Assembly: GCF_026967475.1 (NCBI RefSeq)
Contig: NZ_CP114058.1
Span: 4,464,001 to 4,528,000, forward strand
DNA from: Rouxiella chamberiensis
GTDB taxonomy: Bacteria > Pseudomonadota > Gammaproteobacteria > Enterobacterales > Enterobacteriaceae
Length of the DNA: 64,000 bases
Direction: 5' to 3'
The notes beneath the pieces were generated by a model. The model saw only the letters and a list, made by a program, of their open reading frames with translations. It did not search any database and was not told where the DNA came from. This document shows, piece by piece, positions 1 to 9,686 of this stretch. The first letter of the stretch is position 1, and each line of letters begins with the position of its first letter. The translations under genes and the position numbers were made by a program.

Positions 1-1080
1 GACAGCAAAGTCGCTGCACTGCCGATAGCACAGCGCCAGCAGGTCGCCATCTGCCGCGCGCTGGTCGCCGATGCCCGGCTGGTGATTATGGATGAGCCGA
101 CCGCCTCGCTGACGCGTACCGAAGTCAATCAACTGCTGCGCACCGTGCATTATCTGAAACAAAAAGGCATCAGCGTCGTGTTTGTCAGCCATCGACTGGA
201 TGAAGTGCTGGAGATTTCCGACAGCGTGACGGTTATCCGCGATGGTCAGAAAGTCGGGACCTTCCCCGCCGCCGAAGTCAGCAGCGAGCGGCTTACCGAA
301 CTGATGACGGGCCTGAAACTCAACTACGCGTTGAAGGCGGCGAACCAGCACGACGAGCGAATCATGCTGGAGCTGGACAACCTGACCCGCGCCGACCAGT
401 ACCACCATGTCAATCTCAAGCTGTATCAGGGCGAAGTGCTGGGACTCTGCGGGTTGCTCGGCTCGGGGCGCACAGAGCTGGCGCTGAGTTTGTTCGGCAT
501 GACGCGTCCGGACAGCGGAAAAATGTATCTCGACAGCAAGCCGGTACGTTTTCGCGGTCATGAAGATGCTATCAAATCGGGGATTGGCTATGTTTCCGAA
601 GACCGTCTGACGCTGGGTCTGGTGCAGCAGCAATCCGTGGGCGACAACACCGTGCTGGCGATTATGGATCAGCTGCGCAGCCGTTTTCATCTGATAGACG
701 AGTACCGCAAAAACAAGATTGTTTACCAGTGGATCGAAAAGCTCGGCGTCAAAGTGGCGGATCCTGATCAGGCGATTTCGACGCTTTCCGGCGGTAACCA
801 GCAAAAGATCGTTCTGGCCAAATGGGTGCTCACCCAGCCGAAGATCCTGATTCTCGACTCGCCAACGGTCGGCGTGGATGTCGGCGCCAAAGCCAGTATT
901 TATCAGCTTATCCACCAGCTGGCGGCGGAAGGTATCTCTATCTTGCTGATTTCGGACGAAGTACCCGAAGTCTATTTCAACTGCGATCGCGTGTTGCACT
1001 TTAGCGAAGGCACCGTGCTCGGCGAATACTTTCCACGGGCGATAACCCAGCAGCAGCTGGCGGAGGCGGTCAATGCGTAA
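1..1080 (+). CDS. CUT2-family sugar ABC importer, ATP-binding subunit (5' partial)
   Basis: Energy-coupling subunit of a ribose/allose-type sugar importer, with two ABC domains in one chain, working on the cytoplasmic face with the two permeases that follow. The frame is open from base 1, so the start and the first Walker A lie outside the window. Visible are the end of the first domain (QRQQVAICRAL, Walker B IMDEPTASL, switch VFVSHRLDEV) and a complete second domain with signature LSGGNQQK and Walker B ILILDSPTVGVD. As in this family, the second domain has a degenerate Walker A (GLLGSGRTEL). It overlaps the next gene by 8 bases. It is clearly paralogous to the ATPase at 42322-43863. The substrate is inferred only from the neighbouring epimerase and kinases. 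Confidence 0.93.
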   Translation, partial: DSKVAALPIAQRQQVAICRALVADARLVIMDEPTASLTRTEVNQLLRTVHYLKQKGISVVFVSHRLDEVLEISDSVTVIRDGQKVGTFPAAEVSSERLTELMTGLKLNYALKAANQHDERIMLELDNLTRADQYHHVNLKLYQGEVLGLCGLLGSGRTELALSLFGMTRPDSGKMYLDSKPVRFRGHEDAIKSGIGYVSEDRLTLGLVQQQSVGDNTVLAIMDQLRSRFHLIDEYRKNKIVYQWIEKLGVKVADPDQAISTLSGGNQQKIVLAKWVLTQPKILILDSPTVGVDVGAKASIYQLIHQLAAEGISILLISDEVPEVYFNCDRVLHFSEGTVLGEYFPRAITQQQLAEAVNA

Positions 1081-2062
1081 ACTCAATCGACTAAAACCTG
1101 CCAGCAACGAAGGCTATCTGGCCTGGGTGCTGGTGGTGCTGATTGTCATTTTCTCCCTGCTCAGCAATCAGTTTCTTACGCTGCGTAATCTGCTGGATCT
1201 CAGCGAAAGCTACGCCGTAAGCGGGATCTTTGCCCTTGGGCTGTTCGTGGTGCTGGTGACCGGCGGCATTGATATCTCGTTCGCCGCCGTTGCCTCGGTG
1301 GTGCAATACCTTATTGCCACGCTTGCCATCAGTTACGGCATGACCAATCCGCTGGGCAGTATCGTGCTGGCAATCGCCATCGGCACCACGCTTGGCATGG
1401 TAAACGCCGTACTGATTTATTCCCTGCGCATTGTGTCGATCATCGTGACCATCAGTATGCAGTCTCTGCTGTTCGGCATGCTGATGTGGCTGACCAAGGG
1501 CACCAGTCTGTATGACCTGCCGGAGTGGCTGATTACGCCGCTGAAAATCCTGCCGTTTAGCGTCGGCAGCGATCATTACCAGCTTGGTCTGCCGCTGGTG
1601 GTGATGCTGGCGGTCGCGGGGCTGACGTGGATCCTGCTGAACAAAACGCACCTCGGACGTCAGCTGTTTGCCGTCGGCGGTGATCAGGAATCGGCGCGTC
1701 GTATCGGGATCCGCGTGGGGCTGCTGCATCTGTTTGCCTACGGCTATCTTGGCGCGATGGCGGCGATTGGCGGGCTGGTGCAGGTTTATCGCGTTGGCGA
1801 AGTGGTGCCCAATGCGCTGGTGGGCGGCGAGCTCGATGTGCTGGCGGCAGCGGTGCTTGGCGGTGCAAGCCTCAACGGCGGCAAGGGAAGCGTGGTCGGC
1901 ACCCTGATGGGCGTATTCCTCATCGGTATCCTCAAGAACGGCCTGAATCTGATAGGCGTCTCCAACTACTTTATGAACGTGGTTATCGGCTGCGTGATCG
2001 TGGTGGCAATTACCGTAACGCACTACAAGAAACGCAAAGAAACCGATGTCGGCTTTGCCTGA
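1073..2062 (+). CDS. CUT2-family sugar ABC importer permease (RbsC-like)
   Basis: Inner-membrane permease of 329 residues, the usual length for the RbsC/AlsC family, with about 8-10 hydrophobic segments. The family signature GGIDISFAA follows the second or third segment, and the C-terminal half holds the cytoplasmic coupling stretch around VLGGASLNGGKGS. The start overlaps the upstream ATPase stop, so the two are translationally coupled. A second, different permease follows, and together they would form a heterodimeric channel. It is the counterpart of the 41343-42329 permease in the second importer. Confidence 0.92.
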   Translation: MRKLNRLKPASNEGYLAWVLVVLIVIFSLLSNQFLTLRNLLDLSESYAVSGIFALGLFVVLVTGGIDISFAAVASVVQYLIATLAISYGMTNPLGSIVLAIAIGTTLGMVNAVLIYSLRIVSIIVTISMQSLLFGMLMWLTKGTSLYDLPEWLITPLKILPFSVGSDHYQLGLPLVVMLAVAGLTWILLNKTHLGRQLFAVGGDQESARRIGIRVGLLHLFAYGYLGAMAAIGGLVQVYRVGEVVPNALVGGELDVLAAAVLGGASLNGGKGSVVGTLMGVFLIGILKNGLNLIGVSNYFMNVVIGCVIVVAITVTHYKKRKETDVGFA

Positions 2063-2123
2063 CGTTTCCCGTCCCGGCAGTTGATGCATTGATCTCGATG
2101 ACAGGACAAGTAAAGGAGCAGCC

Positions 2124-3203
2124 ATGTTTGCCAAATCCAAGAGTCTGACCATGAAACAGAAAACCGACAACAAGATGCCGTCACTGACCCGCTTTAAAAT
2201 GCATCCGACGAATGTTGGCCTTTCGCTGCTGCTGATTCTGGTGGTTATCGGCTTTAGCATCGCGATGCCGGGCCGCTTTTTCAGTGACGCAACCTTTATG
2301 AGTGTTGCGTTTCAGCTGCCCGAGCTGGGTCTGCTGACGCTGGCGATGTTTATTCCCATCCTTAGCGGCGGGTTGAATCTGTGCATTATCGCCACCGCGA
2401 ACCTGACCAGCTTGCTGATGGCGTGGGTATTTATGACCTATCTGCCCGCCGATGCCAGCATGACCATGCAGGCCGTATGGCTGACGATTGCGCTGGTGGG
2501 CGCGATGATTCTGGCGCTGGTGATTGGCATGCTGACCGGCGCGCTGGTGGCCTACATCGGCGCGCACCCGATTCTGGTGACTCTCGCCACCATGACGATG
2601 GTCAACGGTATCGGTATTTATCTTTCTCGCGGCGCGGCGCTCAGCGGCATGCCCGACATCGTGCGTTTTATCGGTGCTGAAACCGTGTGGGGAATTCCGG
2701 TGCCGCTTATCGTATTTCTAGCCACGGCGGTGCTGATTTCCATTTTTCTTGAGCGCACTCGCCTTGGCAAATACATCTATATGAGTGGCAGCAACATCAA
2801 TGCCACCCATTTCAGCGGCGTAAACACCCACCGTGTGCTGATCGCCATTTACGTGCTGTCGAGCATGCTGTGCGTGATTGCGGGTCTCATCATGATGGCG
2901 CGTTTCAACTCGGCGCGGATGGGATACGGCGACTCTTATCTGCTGCTCACCGTGCTGGCGATTATTCTCGGCGGCACCGATCCCTTTGGCGGCTTCGGAA
3001 AAGTCAGCGGCGTCGTGCTGTCGTTAATCGTGCTGCAAGTTATCGCGACTGGTCTGAATCTGCTTAACGTCAGCCCGCATTTCAGCCTGGCGATGTGGGG
3101 CGTGGTGCTGATTGCCGTTCTGGCGGTGAAATTCTTCCGCACCCGTTATCTACAGCGCCGAGCCAGTCGTCGCAGCGCCGCCAAAGCGCGTGCGCTGCTC
3201 TGA
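2124..3203 (+). CDS. CUT2-family sugar ABC importer permease, second subunit
   Basis: Second inner-membrane permease (359 residues) of the importer. The start at 2124 follows a good ribosome-binding site (AAAGGAG at about 2111-2117). The protein has the family layout: an SGGLNLCII motif near the middle of the N-terminal half and ILGGTDPFGGFGKVSG in the C-terminal half. The 20-30 charged N-terminal residues before the first membrane segment are longer than usual, and an internal Met start at about 2151 cannot be excluded. Its closest relative in the window is the frameshifted permease at 40386-41341. Confidence 0.9.
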   Translation: MFAKSKSLTMKQKTDNKMPSLTRFKMHPTNVGLSLLLILVVIGFSIAMPGRFFSDATFMSVAFQLPELGLLTLAMFIPILSGGLNLCIIATANLTSLLMAWVFMTYLPADASMTMQAVWLTIALVGAMILALVIGMLTGALVAYIGAHPILVTLATMTMVNGIGIYLSRGAALSGMPDIVRFIGAETVWGIPVPLIVFLATAVLISIFLERTRLGKYIYMSGSNINATHFSGVNTHRVLIAIYVLSSMLCVIAGLIMMARFNSARMGYGDSYLLLTVLAIILGGTDPFGGFGKVSGVVLSLIVLQVIATGLNLLNVSPHFSLAMWGVVLIAVLAVKFFRTRYLQRRASRRSAAKARALL

Positions 3204-3267
3204 TTTTCTCGTTTTATCTTTCACTTACACTCGAACAATGGCCTCTGGGGGCCTTCAGGAAAACGCC

Positions 3268-3948
3268 ATGGAATACAAAATTTCGCCGTCATTAATGTGT
3301 ATGAGCCTGTTTGATATCAAAGAACAACTGGCGGTGCTCAATCGCCGCGCAGACATGCTGCACATCGATATCATGGATGGGCATTATGTGAAAAACATTA
3401 CGCTTTCCCCGTTCTTTATCGAACAAATCCGCCCCCACACCCAGCTTGTGCTCGACGTGCACATGATGGTGGAAAATCCGACCGACTTTATCGAGGCGAT
3501 CGCCCGGGCCGGTGCCGATTTTATCTGTCCCCACGCCGAAACGATCAATCGCGATGCGTTCCGCGTGATCAACCTGATCCGATCCTTTGGCAAAAAAGTG
3601 GGCGTGGTGCTCAATCCGGCGACGCCGGTCGAGTTCATCCAGCACTATATTCACCTGCTGGATAAAATCACCATCATGACTGTCGATCCGGGTTATGCCG
3701 GGCAGCCGTTCATTCCTGAAATGCTGAATAAAGTCAGCCAATTACGTGATTTAAAACAGCAGCACGGCTACAGGTATCTTATTGAAATCGATGGATCCTG
3801 CAACGAGCGTACTTATCATGATCTCATGGGCGCGGGCGCTGAAGTGTTAATCGTGGGCACCTCCGGCCTGTTTAATCTGGATAACGATCTGGATAAGGCC
3901 TGGGACAAAATGCTCGACCAGATGCGTTTGGCACGTCAGGCAGCCTGA
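3268..3948 (+). CDS. Ribulose-phosphate-3-epimerase-family protein, D-allulose-6-phosphate epimerase (AlsE)-like
   Basis: Cytosolic TIM-barrel epimerase of 226 residues. Family motifs in order: SPSLMCM at the first strand, HIDIMDGH (metal His and catalytic Asp), DVHMMV, MTVDPGYAGQPF (catalytic Asp on loop 6), EIDGSCN and the phosphate-binding IVGTSGLF. The SPSLMCM start and the DGSCN stretch match AlsE better than housekeeping Rpe. The start at 3268 is chosen because it begins at the conserved barrel strand behind AGGA at 3257-3260; a longer upstream frame exists but has no support. With the ROK kinase next door this suggests allose, allulose or a similar ketohexose; the true sugar is unproven. 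Confidence 0.85.
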   Translation: MEYKISPSLMCMSLFDIKEQLAVLNRRADMLHIDIMDGHYVKNITLSPFFIEQIRPHTQLVLDVHMMVENPTDFIEAIARAGADFICPHAETINRDAFRVINLIRSFGKKVGVVLNPATPVEFIQHYIHLLDKITIMTVDPGYAGQPFIPEMLNKVSQLRDLKQQHGYRYLIEIDGSCNERTYHDLMGAGAEVLIVGTSGLFNLDNDLDKAWDKMLDQMRLARQAA

Positions 3949-3963
3949 GGGCAGGAGAGCCGT

Positions 3964-4884
3964 ATGCACTGTTTTCTCGGCGTAGATATTGGCGGCACCA
4001 ACACCCGTTTGATGCTGATGGACGGCAGTCAGGAGTTTTATGGTTACCAAAAAGTCCCGACTCAGTCATGGGCGAGCTTGAGTGACCCGTTGAGCGGCTT
4101 GCAGCAGTTGATTGAGGAATATTTAATTCAGGCAGGGGTGCGGCAGCAGGTCGTTAGAGTCATGCTGGGATTACCCGGCATCCTGTCGCGGGATCGCCAG
4201 ACCGTGCTGTCGCTGCCTTTCATTGCCGCGCTGGACAACAGGCCGGTGGCACAGTTGCTTTCACACGCCCTGAACCTGAACGTGGTGATGGACAAAGACG
4301 TTAACCATCTGATGTGGTGGGATTTAACCCGTCTTTCAGCCTTGCCCGATGTGGCGGTGGGCGTTTATCTCGGCACCGGTTTAGGCAACAGCCTGTGGCT
4401 GAATCAGGACTTTTATCACGGCGCGCATGGGGCCGCAGGCGAGCTTGGGCATATTCCGCTGGCCGGCAATCCGGCGCTGTGCCCGTGCGGAAAAGTGGGT
4501 TGTGTCGAGACGCTAACCTCCGGAAACTGGCTGGCAGGCTGGAAACGTCAGCACGCTGCGACCACGGCGTTTGAAGATGTGTTTACCGAATTCGGCCAGC
4601 ATGCTGATTTACAGGAGTTTGTTGATCGACTTGCGCGTACGATTGCCAGCGAAATGAACATTCTCGACCCTGAATATCTGATTCTGGGTGGCGGCGTGCT
4701 GTCGATGGCTGCCTTCCCGCTGGCGCGATTGGAACGGCAAATTCGTCAGCATCTTCGCGGGCCGCAACCTGCCGAGGGTTTGACTATTATTCAAAGCGGT
4801 GTAACGGATGAGACAGGCTGTCGTGGGGCCTGTCTGGCAGCCCAGCGCGACTACGAAGCGATGAATCCCCGGGTTCCGGCATGA
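3964..4884 (+). CDS. ROK-family sugar kinase (D-allose kinase-like)
   Basis: Cytosolic ATP-dependent sugar kinase, 306 residues, typical for ROK kinases. It starts with the phosphate-1 motif DIGGTNTRL, has the sugar-site stretch YLGTGLGNSLW, the ROK signature HGAAGELGHIPL, and the zinc-binding CPCGKVGCVET. Length and layout are close to E. coli AlsK. It starts 15 bases after the epimerase stop behind GGCAGGAG, so it is probably co-transcribed. Expected role: phosphorylation of the imported hexose before the epimerase acts. The substrate is inferred from context. Confidence 0.87.
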   Translation: MHCFLGVDIGGTNTRLMLMDGSQEFYGYQKVPTQSWASLSDPLSGLQQLIEEYLIQAGVRQQVVRVMLGLPGILSRDRQTVLSLPFIAALDNRPVAQLLSHALNLNVVMDKDVNHLMWWDLTRLSALPDVAVGVYLGTGLGNSLWLNQDFYHGAHGAAGELGHIPLAGNPALCPCGKVGCVETLTSGNWLAGWKRQHAATTAFEDVFTEFGQHADLQEFVDRLARTIASEMNILDPEYLILGGGVLSMAAFPLARLERQIRQHLRGPQPAEGLTIIQSGVTDETGCRGACLAAQRDYEAMNPRVPA

Positions 4885-4906
4885 AAATGCCGTTAAGGAG
4901 AAAGGC

Positions 4907-5836
4907 ATGAAAAAGGGCAAGGTCTGCGTATTGGGGTCTTTCAATCTGGATATCGTCGCCGGGATGTCGCGTTTTCCGCAACCCGGCGAGTCACTGATTG
5001 CGCACAACAGCATGATGGGCGCGGGCGGCAAGGGGGCAAACCAGGCGGTTGCGGCGCTGCGGGCAGGCGCACGGGTACATTACATCGGCAAGGTGGGACG
5101 GGATGATTTCGGCACCTTTGCCCGTCGGCATCTCGACAGTGCCGGTTTCGATGCAGTCACGCTCTTTTCTACCCCCGATTTTCCGACGGGTAACGCACTG
5201 ATTTATGTGGCGGGTATTGATGCCGAAAACATGATTGCGGTCGATCCGGGCGCGAATCTCACCTTCACCGCCGAGGAGATTGAACAGTGTCGCCCTGCAA
5301 TAGCCGCCGCCGATATCTTGCTGACTCAGCTCGAAAATAATCTTTCGGCGATAGAAAAGGTAATCGATATTGCTGAAGAGGCGGGCACCTTTATTATTCT
5401 TAATCCTGCGCCGTTCCAGCCGGTTTCGGATGCGCTGCTGGCTAAAGTGGATTTGCTGACGCCAAACGCGACCGAATGCACACTGCTCACCGGCATTGAG
5501 GTCATCGATATTGCCACCGCGCAGCAGGCCGCCAACGTACTGCATGACAAGGGGATTTACGCCTTGATCATCACCCTTGGCACGCAGGGCGCGTTACTGT
5601 CGGTGGCGGGCGATTTTCAGCTGATCGCCGCTTTTCCGGCCGTGCCGAAAGACACGACGGGCGCAGGCGATGCCTTTAATGGCGCGCTCGCCGCTCAACT
5701 GGCCAGCGGTATCAATCTGCTGGAGGCGGCGAATTTCGCCTCGGCCTATGCTTCTGTCTGTGTCGAAAGGGCCGGTGCCGCCGCTTCAATGCCCACCTAT
5801 GAGGAAGCCTTGAAACGCCAATGGGCAACGCTGTAG
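4907..5836 (+). CDS. PfkB/ribokinase-family carbohydrate kinase
   Basis: Ribokinase-fold kinase of 309 residues. The N-terminal PfkB motif is seen as GAGGKGANQAVAALRAG (residues about 38-54), the oxyanion/ATP motif and catalytic Asp as DTTGAGDAFNGAL near residue 250, and the substrate Asp as FNLDIVAG near the start. RBS AAGGAG lies just upstream (4896-4901). It closes the sugar cluster, 22 bases after the ROK kinase. Two unrelated kinases in one operon would allow two sugars, or a sugar and its ketose, to be phosphorylated. Ribokinase proper is possible but not proven. Confidence 0.87.
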   Translation: MKKGKVCVLGSFNLDIVAGMSRFPQPGESLIAHNSMMGAGGKGANQAVAALRAGARVHYIGKVGRDDFGTFARRHLDSAGFDAVTLFSTPDFPTGNALIYVAGIDAENMIAVDPGANLTFTAEEIEQCRPAIAAADILLTQLENNLSAIEKVIDIAEEAGTFIILNPAPFQPVSDALLAKVDLLTPNATECTLLTGIEVIDIATAQQAANVLHDKGIYALIITLGTQGALLSVAGDFQLIAAFPAVPKDTTGAGDAFNGALAAQLASGINLLEAANFASAYASVCVERAGAAASMPTYEEALKRQWATL

Positions 5837-5870
5837 CCGCAAGCTGACAGGGGAGAAGCTAAAAAAGCCA

Positions 5871-5896
5871 TATTGTTCAGTAACATTTGAACAATA
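5871..5896. promoter_or_regulatory. Perfect inverted repeat, operator candidate
   Basis: TATTGTTCA (5871-5879) and TGAACAATA (5888-5896) are exact reverse complements separated by 8 bases. The site lies between the sugar cluster and the glycerophosphodiester operon, 92 bases before the first permease start. The TGTTC half-site recalls GlpR/DeoR-type operators, which would suit a glycerol-phosphate operon, but the full GlpR consensus is not met. Confidence 0.45.
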
Positions 5897-5987
5897 AACA
5901 ATCACGTTAGTGAAACCTGACGGAAACATGGCTGAAATAGAGAAAGATTAGGGTAAGCATCCTGTTAAAAGCCGCTGGAAAATAGCG

Positions 5988-6861
5988 ATGCGCCACAAGA
6001 TGTTTCCCTATCTGATACTGCTGCCGACTCTGATTTTTTTGTTGGCGTTTACCTACTATCCGCTGCTGCGCTCAGCGCTGGACAGCCTGGTTCGACAGCC
6101 GCATGGCAAGCGACAATCCGCCATTTGCCGGTCTGCAAAACTATCAGCGCCTGTTTGCCGATTCGGTATTTTGGCGCGCACTGCTCAATAATCTTGCCTA
6201 TATCCTGATGACGGTTATCCCCGGCATTGTGCTTGCGCTGCTATTGGCAGTTGCGCTGTGGGAAAACACCTCGCTGAATCGCTGGCTGCGCACGGCCTTT
6301 TTCTTCCCGATGATAATCCCGCTCGTCAGCGCGGCTACCCTGTGGCTGTTTATTTTCATGCCGGGCATGGGCCTGCTCGATTACTATCTGGCGAAGGTTT
6401 TCGGTCCGATGAACAACAATTATCTTGGCATGAGCAACAGCGCGCTGATTGCGCTCAGCGTAATTGGCGTGTGGAAATTTGCCGGTTATTACATGCTGTT
6501 TTTCCTGGCCGGTTTGCAATCGATTCCTGCTTCCGCCCGTGAAGCCGCGCTGATGGAAGGCGCCAGTCGTTTACAGGTCTTTTTCTACATCACCCTTCCC
6601 CTGCTACGACCGACTATCAGTTTTGTGGTCACGATTGCCCTGATTTATTCCATTACTCAAATCGACCACGTCGCGGTGATGACGCAGGGCGGGCCGAACA
6701 ACGCCACGACCGTGCTGCTTTATTACATTCAGAGCCTTGCCAACGATACGCATGACCTCGGCAAAGCCTCTGCCGCGACTTTCGTCACTCTGGTGCTGCT
6801 GTTTGCCTTTTCAGTGCTAAATCTTCGTGTTCTGGAAAGAGGAGCTCATCATGAGCGTTGA
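5988..6861 (+). pseudogene. UgpA-like ABC permease, disrupted by a one-base frameshift
   Basis: Inner-membrane permease of a CUT1 importer (sn-glycerol-3-phosphate type). The first 34 residues (MRHKMFPYLILLPTLIFLL...) are in one frame and the rest, from FDSRMASDNPPF on, in another. Removing one G at 6089-6090 (CTGGTTC to CTGTTC) restores a continuous protein of about 290 residues with the normal UgpA start. The C-terminal part is intact, with the EAALMEGAS coupling motif and five or six membrane segments. It is followed by a UgpE-like gene, also shifted. This could be true decay or a consensus error, and the second seems likely given how well the rest is kept. A weak RBS precedes 5988. Confidence 0.82.
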
Positions 6862-7740
6862 AACATCCCCTCGGCCGATGCTGAAAACGCAGGGCCGGGC
6901 GCGCCGTCGCACGCTGCTGGTACGCCGCAGTTCATCACTGACCTTGCCCATTTTGCTCACGTGCGCCGCGCTGCTCTGGCTCACGCCTTTTATCTGGATG
7001 CTCTCTTCGGCTTTTAGCACAAGCAGCTTTTCGCCGGATATGGCGTCGTTGTTGCCGCGTTTCCCGCTGACTTTCGACAACTTCCGCGATGCCTGGCAGA
7101 GCGCCGACTGGTTGCGTCTGTATGCCAATACGATTTTTTCGCCTTCGGCACCTTTCTAGTCCAGCTCATCACCATTACAACCGCAGGTTACGTCTTTGCC
7201 TATCACGAATTTCGCGGCAAACAGACCCTGTTTTACCTGCTGCTGATTCAGCTGATGATCATGCCGGTCATTATGATGGTTCCCAACATGATGATTCTCA
7301 AGCAAATCGGTCTGCTCAATACCTTGACCGGCACCATGATGCCGTATTTCGCCTCGGCATTTGGCGTGTTCCTGATGCGTCAGGCTTTTCTCGCAATTCC
7401 ACGTGAAATTGAAGAAGCCGCGCTAATGGAAGGCTGCCGCTGGTGGCAGGTGGTGTTCCGCGTACTGATCCCAATGTCGTGGCCCGCCATTCTGGCGTTT
7501 GCCACGGTGAGCATTACCTATCACTGGAATGAATATTTGTGGCCGCTGATGGTGCTCAACGATCCGGATAAACAGGTGCTTACGGTCGGGCTGGTGTCGT
7601 TTGCCATGGGCGCAGAATCCGGCGGTCAGTGGGGATTGATTACGGCGGGCACGCTGATGGTCTGCTTGCCGCTGATGCTGGCCTTTATCCTCTTTCAGAA
7701 ACAGTTCCTTAAAAGCTTCGGTTTTTCAGGCATCAAATAG
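6851..7740 (+). pseudogene. UgpE-like ABC permease, disrupted by a one-base frameshift
   Basis: Second CUT1 permease. The start at 6851 follows GAGGAG and overlaps the previous gene by 11 bases. The frame runs to about 7140, then continues one frame over. A T-run of six (7134-7139) would need to be seven to join ...LYANTIF to FAFGTFLVQ. The restored protein is about 296 residues, with the EAALMEGCRWWQV coupling motif near residue 195 and the usual six segments. Both permeases of one importer being shifted by single bases while ATPase, binding protein and enzyme are intact is odd and favours sequence error. Confidence 0.82.
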
Positions 7741-7749
7741 GGAGTTTTC

Positions 7750-8577
7750 ATGTTTTTAGCTCAAATTTCCGACCTGCATTTTCGCAGCCACGGTCGCAAG
7801 CTTTATGACTTTATCGACGTCAACGGCGGTAATGCCGAGGTGGTGAGCCAGCTGAATGCGCTGGAAGAACGCCCGGACGCGGTAGTGATTACCGGCGACA
7901 TTGTGAACTGCGGTTTAGCTTCCGAGTATGAGGTTGCCCGTCAGACATTGGGCAATTTGCGTTATCCGCTGTATATCATTCCCGGCAATCACGACGATAA
8001 AGCCCAGTTTCTGGAAGCCATGGGCCCCCTGTGCCCGCAGCTCGGCACCGACCCGAATAACATGCATTATGCCGTTGACGACTTTGCCATGCGCCTGCTG
8101 TTTATCGATACCAGTGTGGCCGGTGAATCCAGAGGCTGGCTGACTCAAGACACCCTCGCGTGGCTCGAAACCCAGCTGGAGCAGGGCGGCGATAAACCTA
8201 CGACGGTATTTATGCACCATCCGCCGATGAAATTAGGCTCGGCGCAAATGGACCGGATTGCCTGCGAAAATGGCGACCGGCTGCTGTCTTTAATCGACCG
8301 TTTCCCTTCGCTGACTCGCGTATTTTGCGGCCATACTCATCGCCTGATTTTCACCCAGTATCGGCAGGCGATTATCTCCACTATTCCGGGAACGGTGCAT
8401 CAGGTGCCGTATTTCCATGAAAATCCGGCGGCCTATTACAACCTCGAGCCCGCCGCGTGTTTGATGCATCGCCTTATCGACAACACGGGCCTGGTGAGTT
8501 ATCTGCATCCGCTGACCCAATACGCGGGACCGTACCTTTATGATGCCAATATCAGCTGCCCGTTGGATGAAAAATAA
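7750..8577 (+). CDS. gpdQ: Glycerophosphodiester phosphodiesterase GpdQ
   Basis: Binuclear metallophosphoesterase of 275 residues that hydrolyses glycerophosphodiesters (and other phosphodiesters) to glycerol-3-phosphate and an alcohol. Metal ligands are visible in order: ISDLHF (Asp8, His10), TGDIVNCG (Asp50), IPGNHDDK (Asn80), FMHHPP and FCGHTH. The sequence closely follows the characterised Klebsiella aerogenes GpdQ as I remember it, including the C-terminal LYDANISCP cap. No signal peptide, so it acts in the cytoplasm on imported diesters. It sits between permease and ATPase genes of the Ugp-like importer, overlapping the ATPase start by one base (TAATG). Confidence 0.93.
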   Translation: MFLAQISDLHFRSHGRKLYDFIDVNGGNAEVVSQLNALEERPDAVVITGDIVNCGLASEYEVARQTLGNLRYPLYIIPGNHDDKAQFLEAMGPLCPQLGTDPNNMHYAVDDFAMRLLFIDTSVAGESRGWLTQDTLAWLETQLEQGGDKPTTVFMHHPPMKLGSAQMDRIACENGDRLLSLIDRFPSLTRVFCGHTHRLIFTQYRQAIISTIPGTVHQVPYFHENPAAYYNLEPAACLMHRLIDNTGLVSYLHPLTQYAGPYLYDANISCPLDEK

Positions 8578-9686
8578 TGTCGACTCTCCGTCTGGAAAAT
8601 GTCAGTAAAAAATTCGAAGGCAGCATGGCGGTGAACAATCTGTCACTCGAGATTGCCGACGGCGAATTTCTGGTGCTGGTAGGGCCTTCCGGCTGTGGCA
8701 AAAGCACCCTGTTGCGCCTGCTGGCCGGTCTGGAAGAGGTCAGTGAAGGGCGCATCTTGCAGGCAGGAAATGACATCACCCTGCTTGAACCGCGCGAGCG
8801 TAACTTTTCGATAATTTTTCAGAACTATGCGCTGTTTCCCCATATGACGGTTGAGCAGAACATCACTTTCGGCATGCGGATGCGCAACGAGCCGAAATCC
8901 CGGCATCGGGCACGGGTGGACAGAGTGGCCGATTTGCTCCAGCTCGGCGAATTACTGGGACGTAAACCGGGCAAGCTTTCCGGCGGTCAGCGGCAGCGCG
9001 TGGCGATGGCGCGTGCGATTGTCCGCGACCCAAAACTGTTTCTGATGGACGAACCGCTGTCGAACCTTGATGCGCGCCTGCGTACCGAAGTGCGCGACGG
9101 CATTATGACTCTGCATCGGCAGCTTAAAACCAGCACCGTGTATGTCACGCACGATCAAATGGAAGCCATGACCATGGCCGACAGAATCGCGGTACTCAAC
9201 AAGGGCCATCTGCAACAGATTGGTGCGCCGCAGACCCTGTATGCGCATCCCGCCAACCTTTTCGTGGCAGGCTTTATCGGTACACCGGCCATGAATATTT
9301 TCAAACTTCCGTGCCGGAACGGCGTAGTCACAGTGGCCGGACAGGCCATCAGATTGCCTGACACCGCACATGCCAGCGAGTTGAACGAAGTCTATCTGGG
9401 CATTCGGCCGGAGCATATCGAGGACAATACCTCGAGCCGTATTGCCGAAAGCCAAGGCCACGACCGCATACAGCTTGAAGCCGCGCTGACCTTCTGCGAA
9501 TTGCTGGGTGCCGAATACCTGAACCATGCACAGACCCCGATCGGCGCAGTGCGCTATCTACGAGAAAATCGGGGCGATGCGCCCGTTGTCAATCAACAGG
9601 TTAACTTGAGTTTTTCATTGCACGACATTCATCTTTTTTCAGGCCAGAACCAGCTAAATTTACACCGGGAGATGCAGCATGCGTAA
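8577..9686 (+). CDS. CUT1-family ABC importer ATPase (UgpC/MalK-like)
   Basis: Cytoplasmic ATPase of 369 residues for the Ugp-like importer. Walker A is GPSGCGKST (residues about 37-45), the signature KLSGGQRQRVAMARA, Walker B LFLMDEPLSNLD, and the switch His in YVTHDQMEA. The region after residue 240 is the MalK-type regulatory OB-fold, with GFIGTPAMNIF and LGIRPEHI. Its ATG overlaps the gpdQ stop, and its own end overlaps the binding-protein start by 8 bases, so the three genes are tightly coupled. Confidence 0.92.
   Translation: MSTLRLENVSKKFEGSMAVNNLSLEIADGEFLVLVGPSGCGKSTLLRLLAGLEEVSEGRILQAGNDITLLEPRERNFSIIFQNYALFPHMTVEQNITFGMRMRNEPKSRHRARVDRVADLLQLGELLGRKPGKLSGGQRQRVAMARAIVRDPKLFLMDEPLSNLDARLRTEVRDGIMTLHRQLKTSTVYVTHDQMEAMTMADRIAVLNKGHLQQIGAPQTLYAHPANLFVAGFIGTPAMNIFKLPCRNGVVTVAGQAIRLPDTAHASELNEVYLGIRPEHIEDNTSSRIAESQGHDRIQLEAALTFCELLGAEYLNHAQTPIGAVRYLRENRGDAPVVNQQVNLSFSLHDIHLFSGQNQLNLHREMQHA

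Noticed and set aside
1091..2260. 389-codon open frame on the minus strand across the first permease
   Set aside because: It is antisense to a clear permease gene, His/Gln-rich in the way of reversed membrane-protein codons, and has no RBS or homology.
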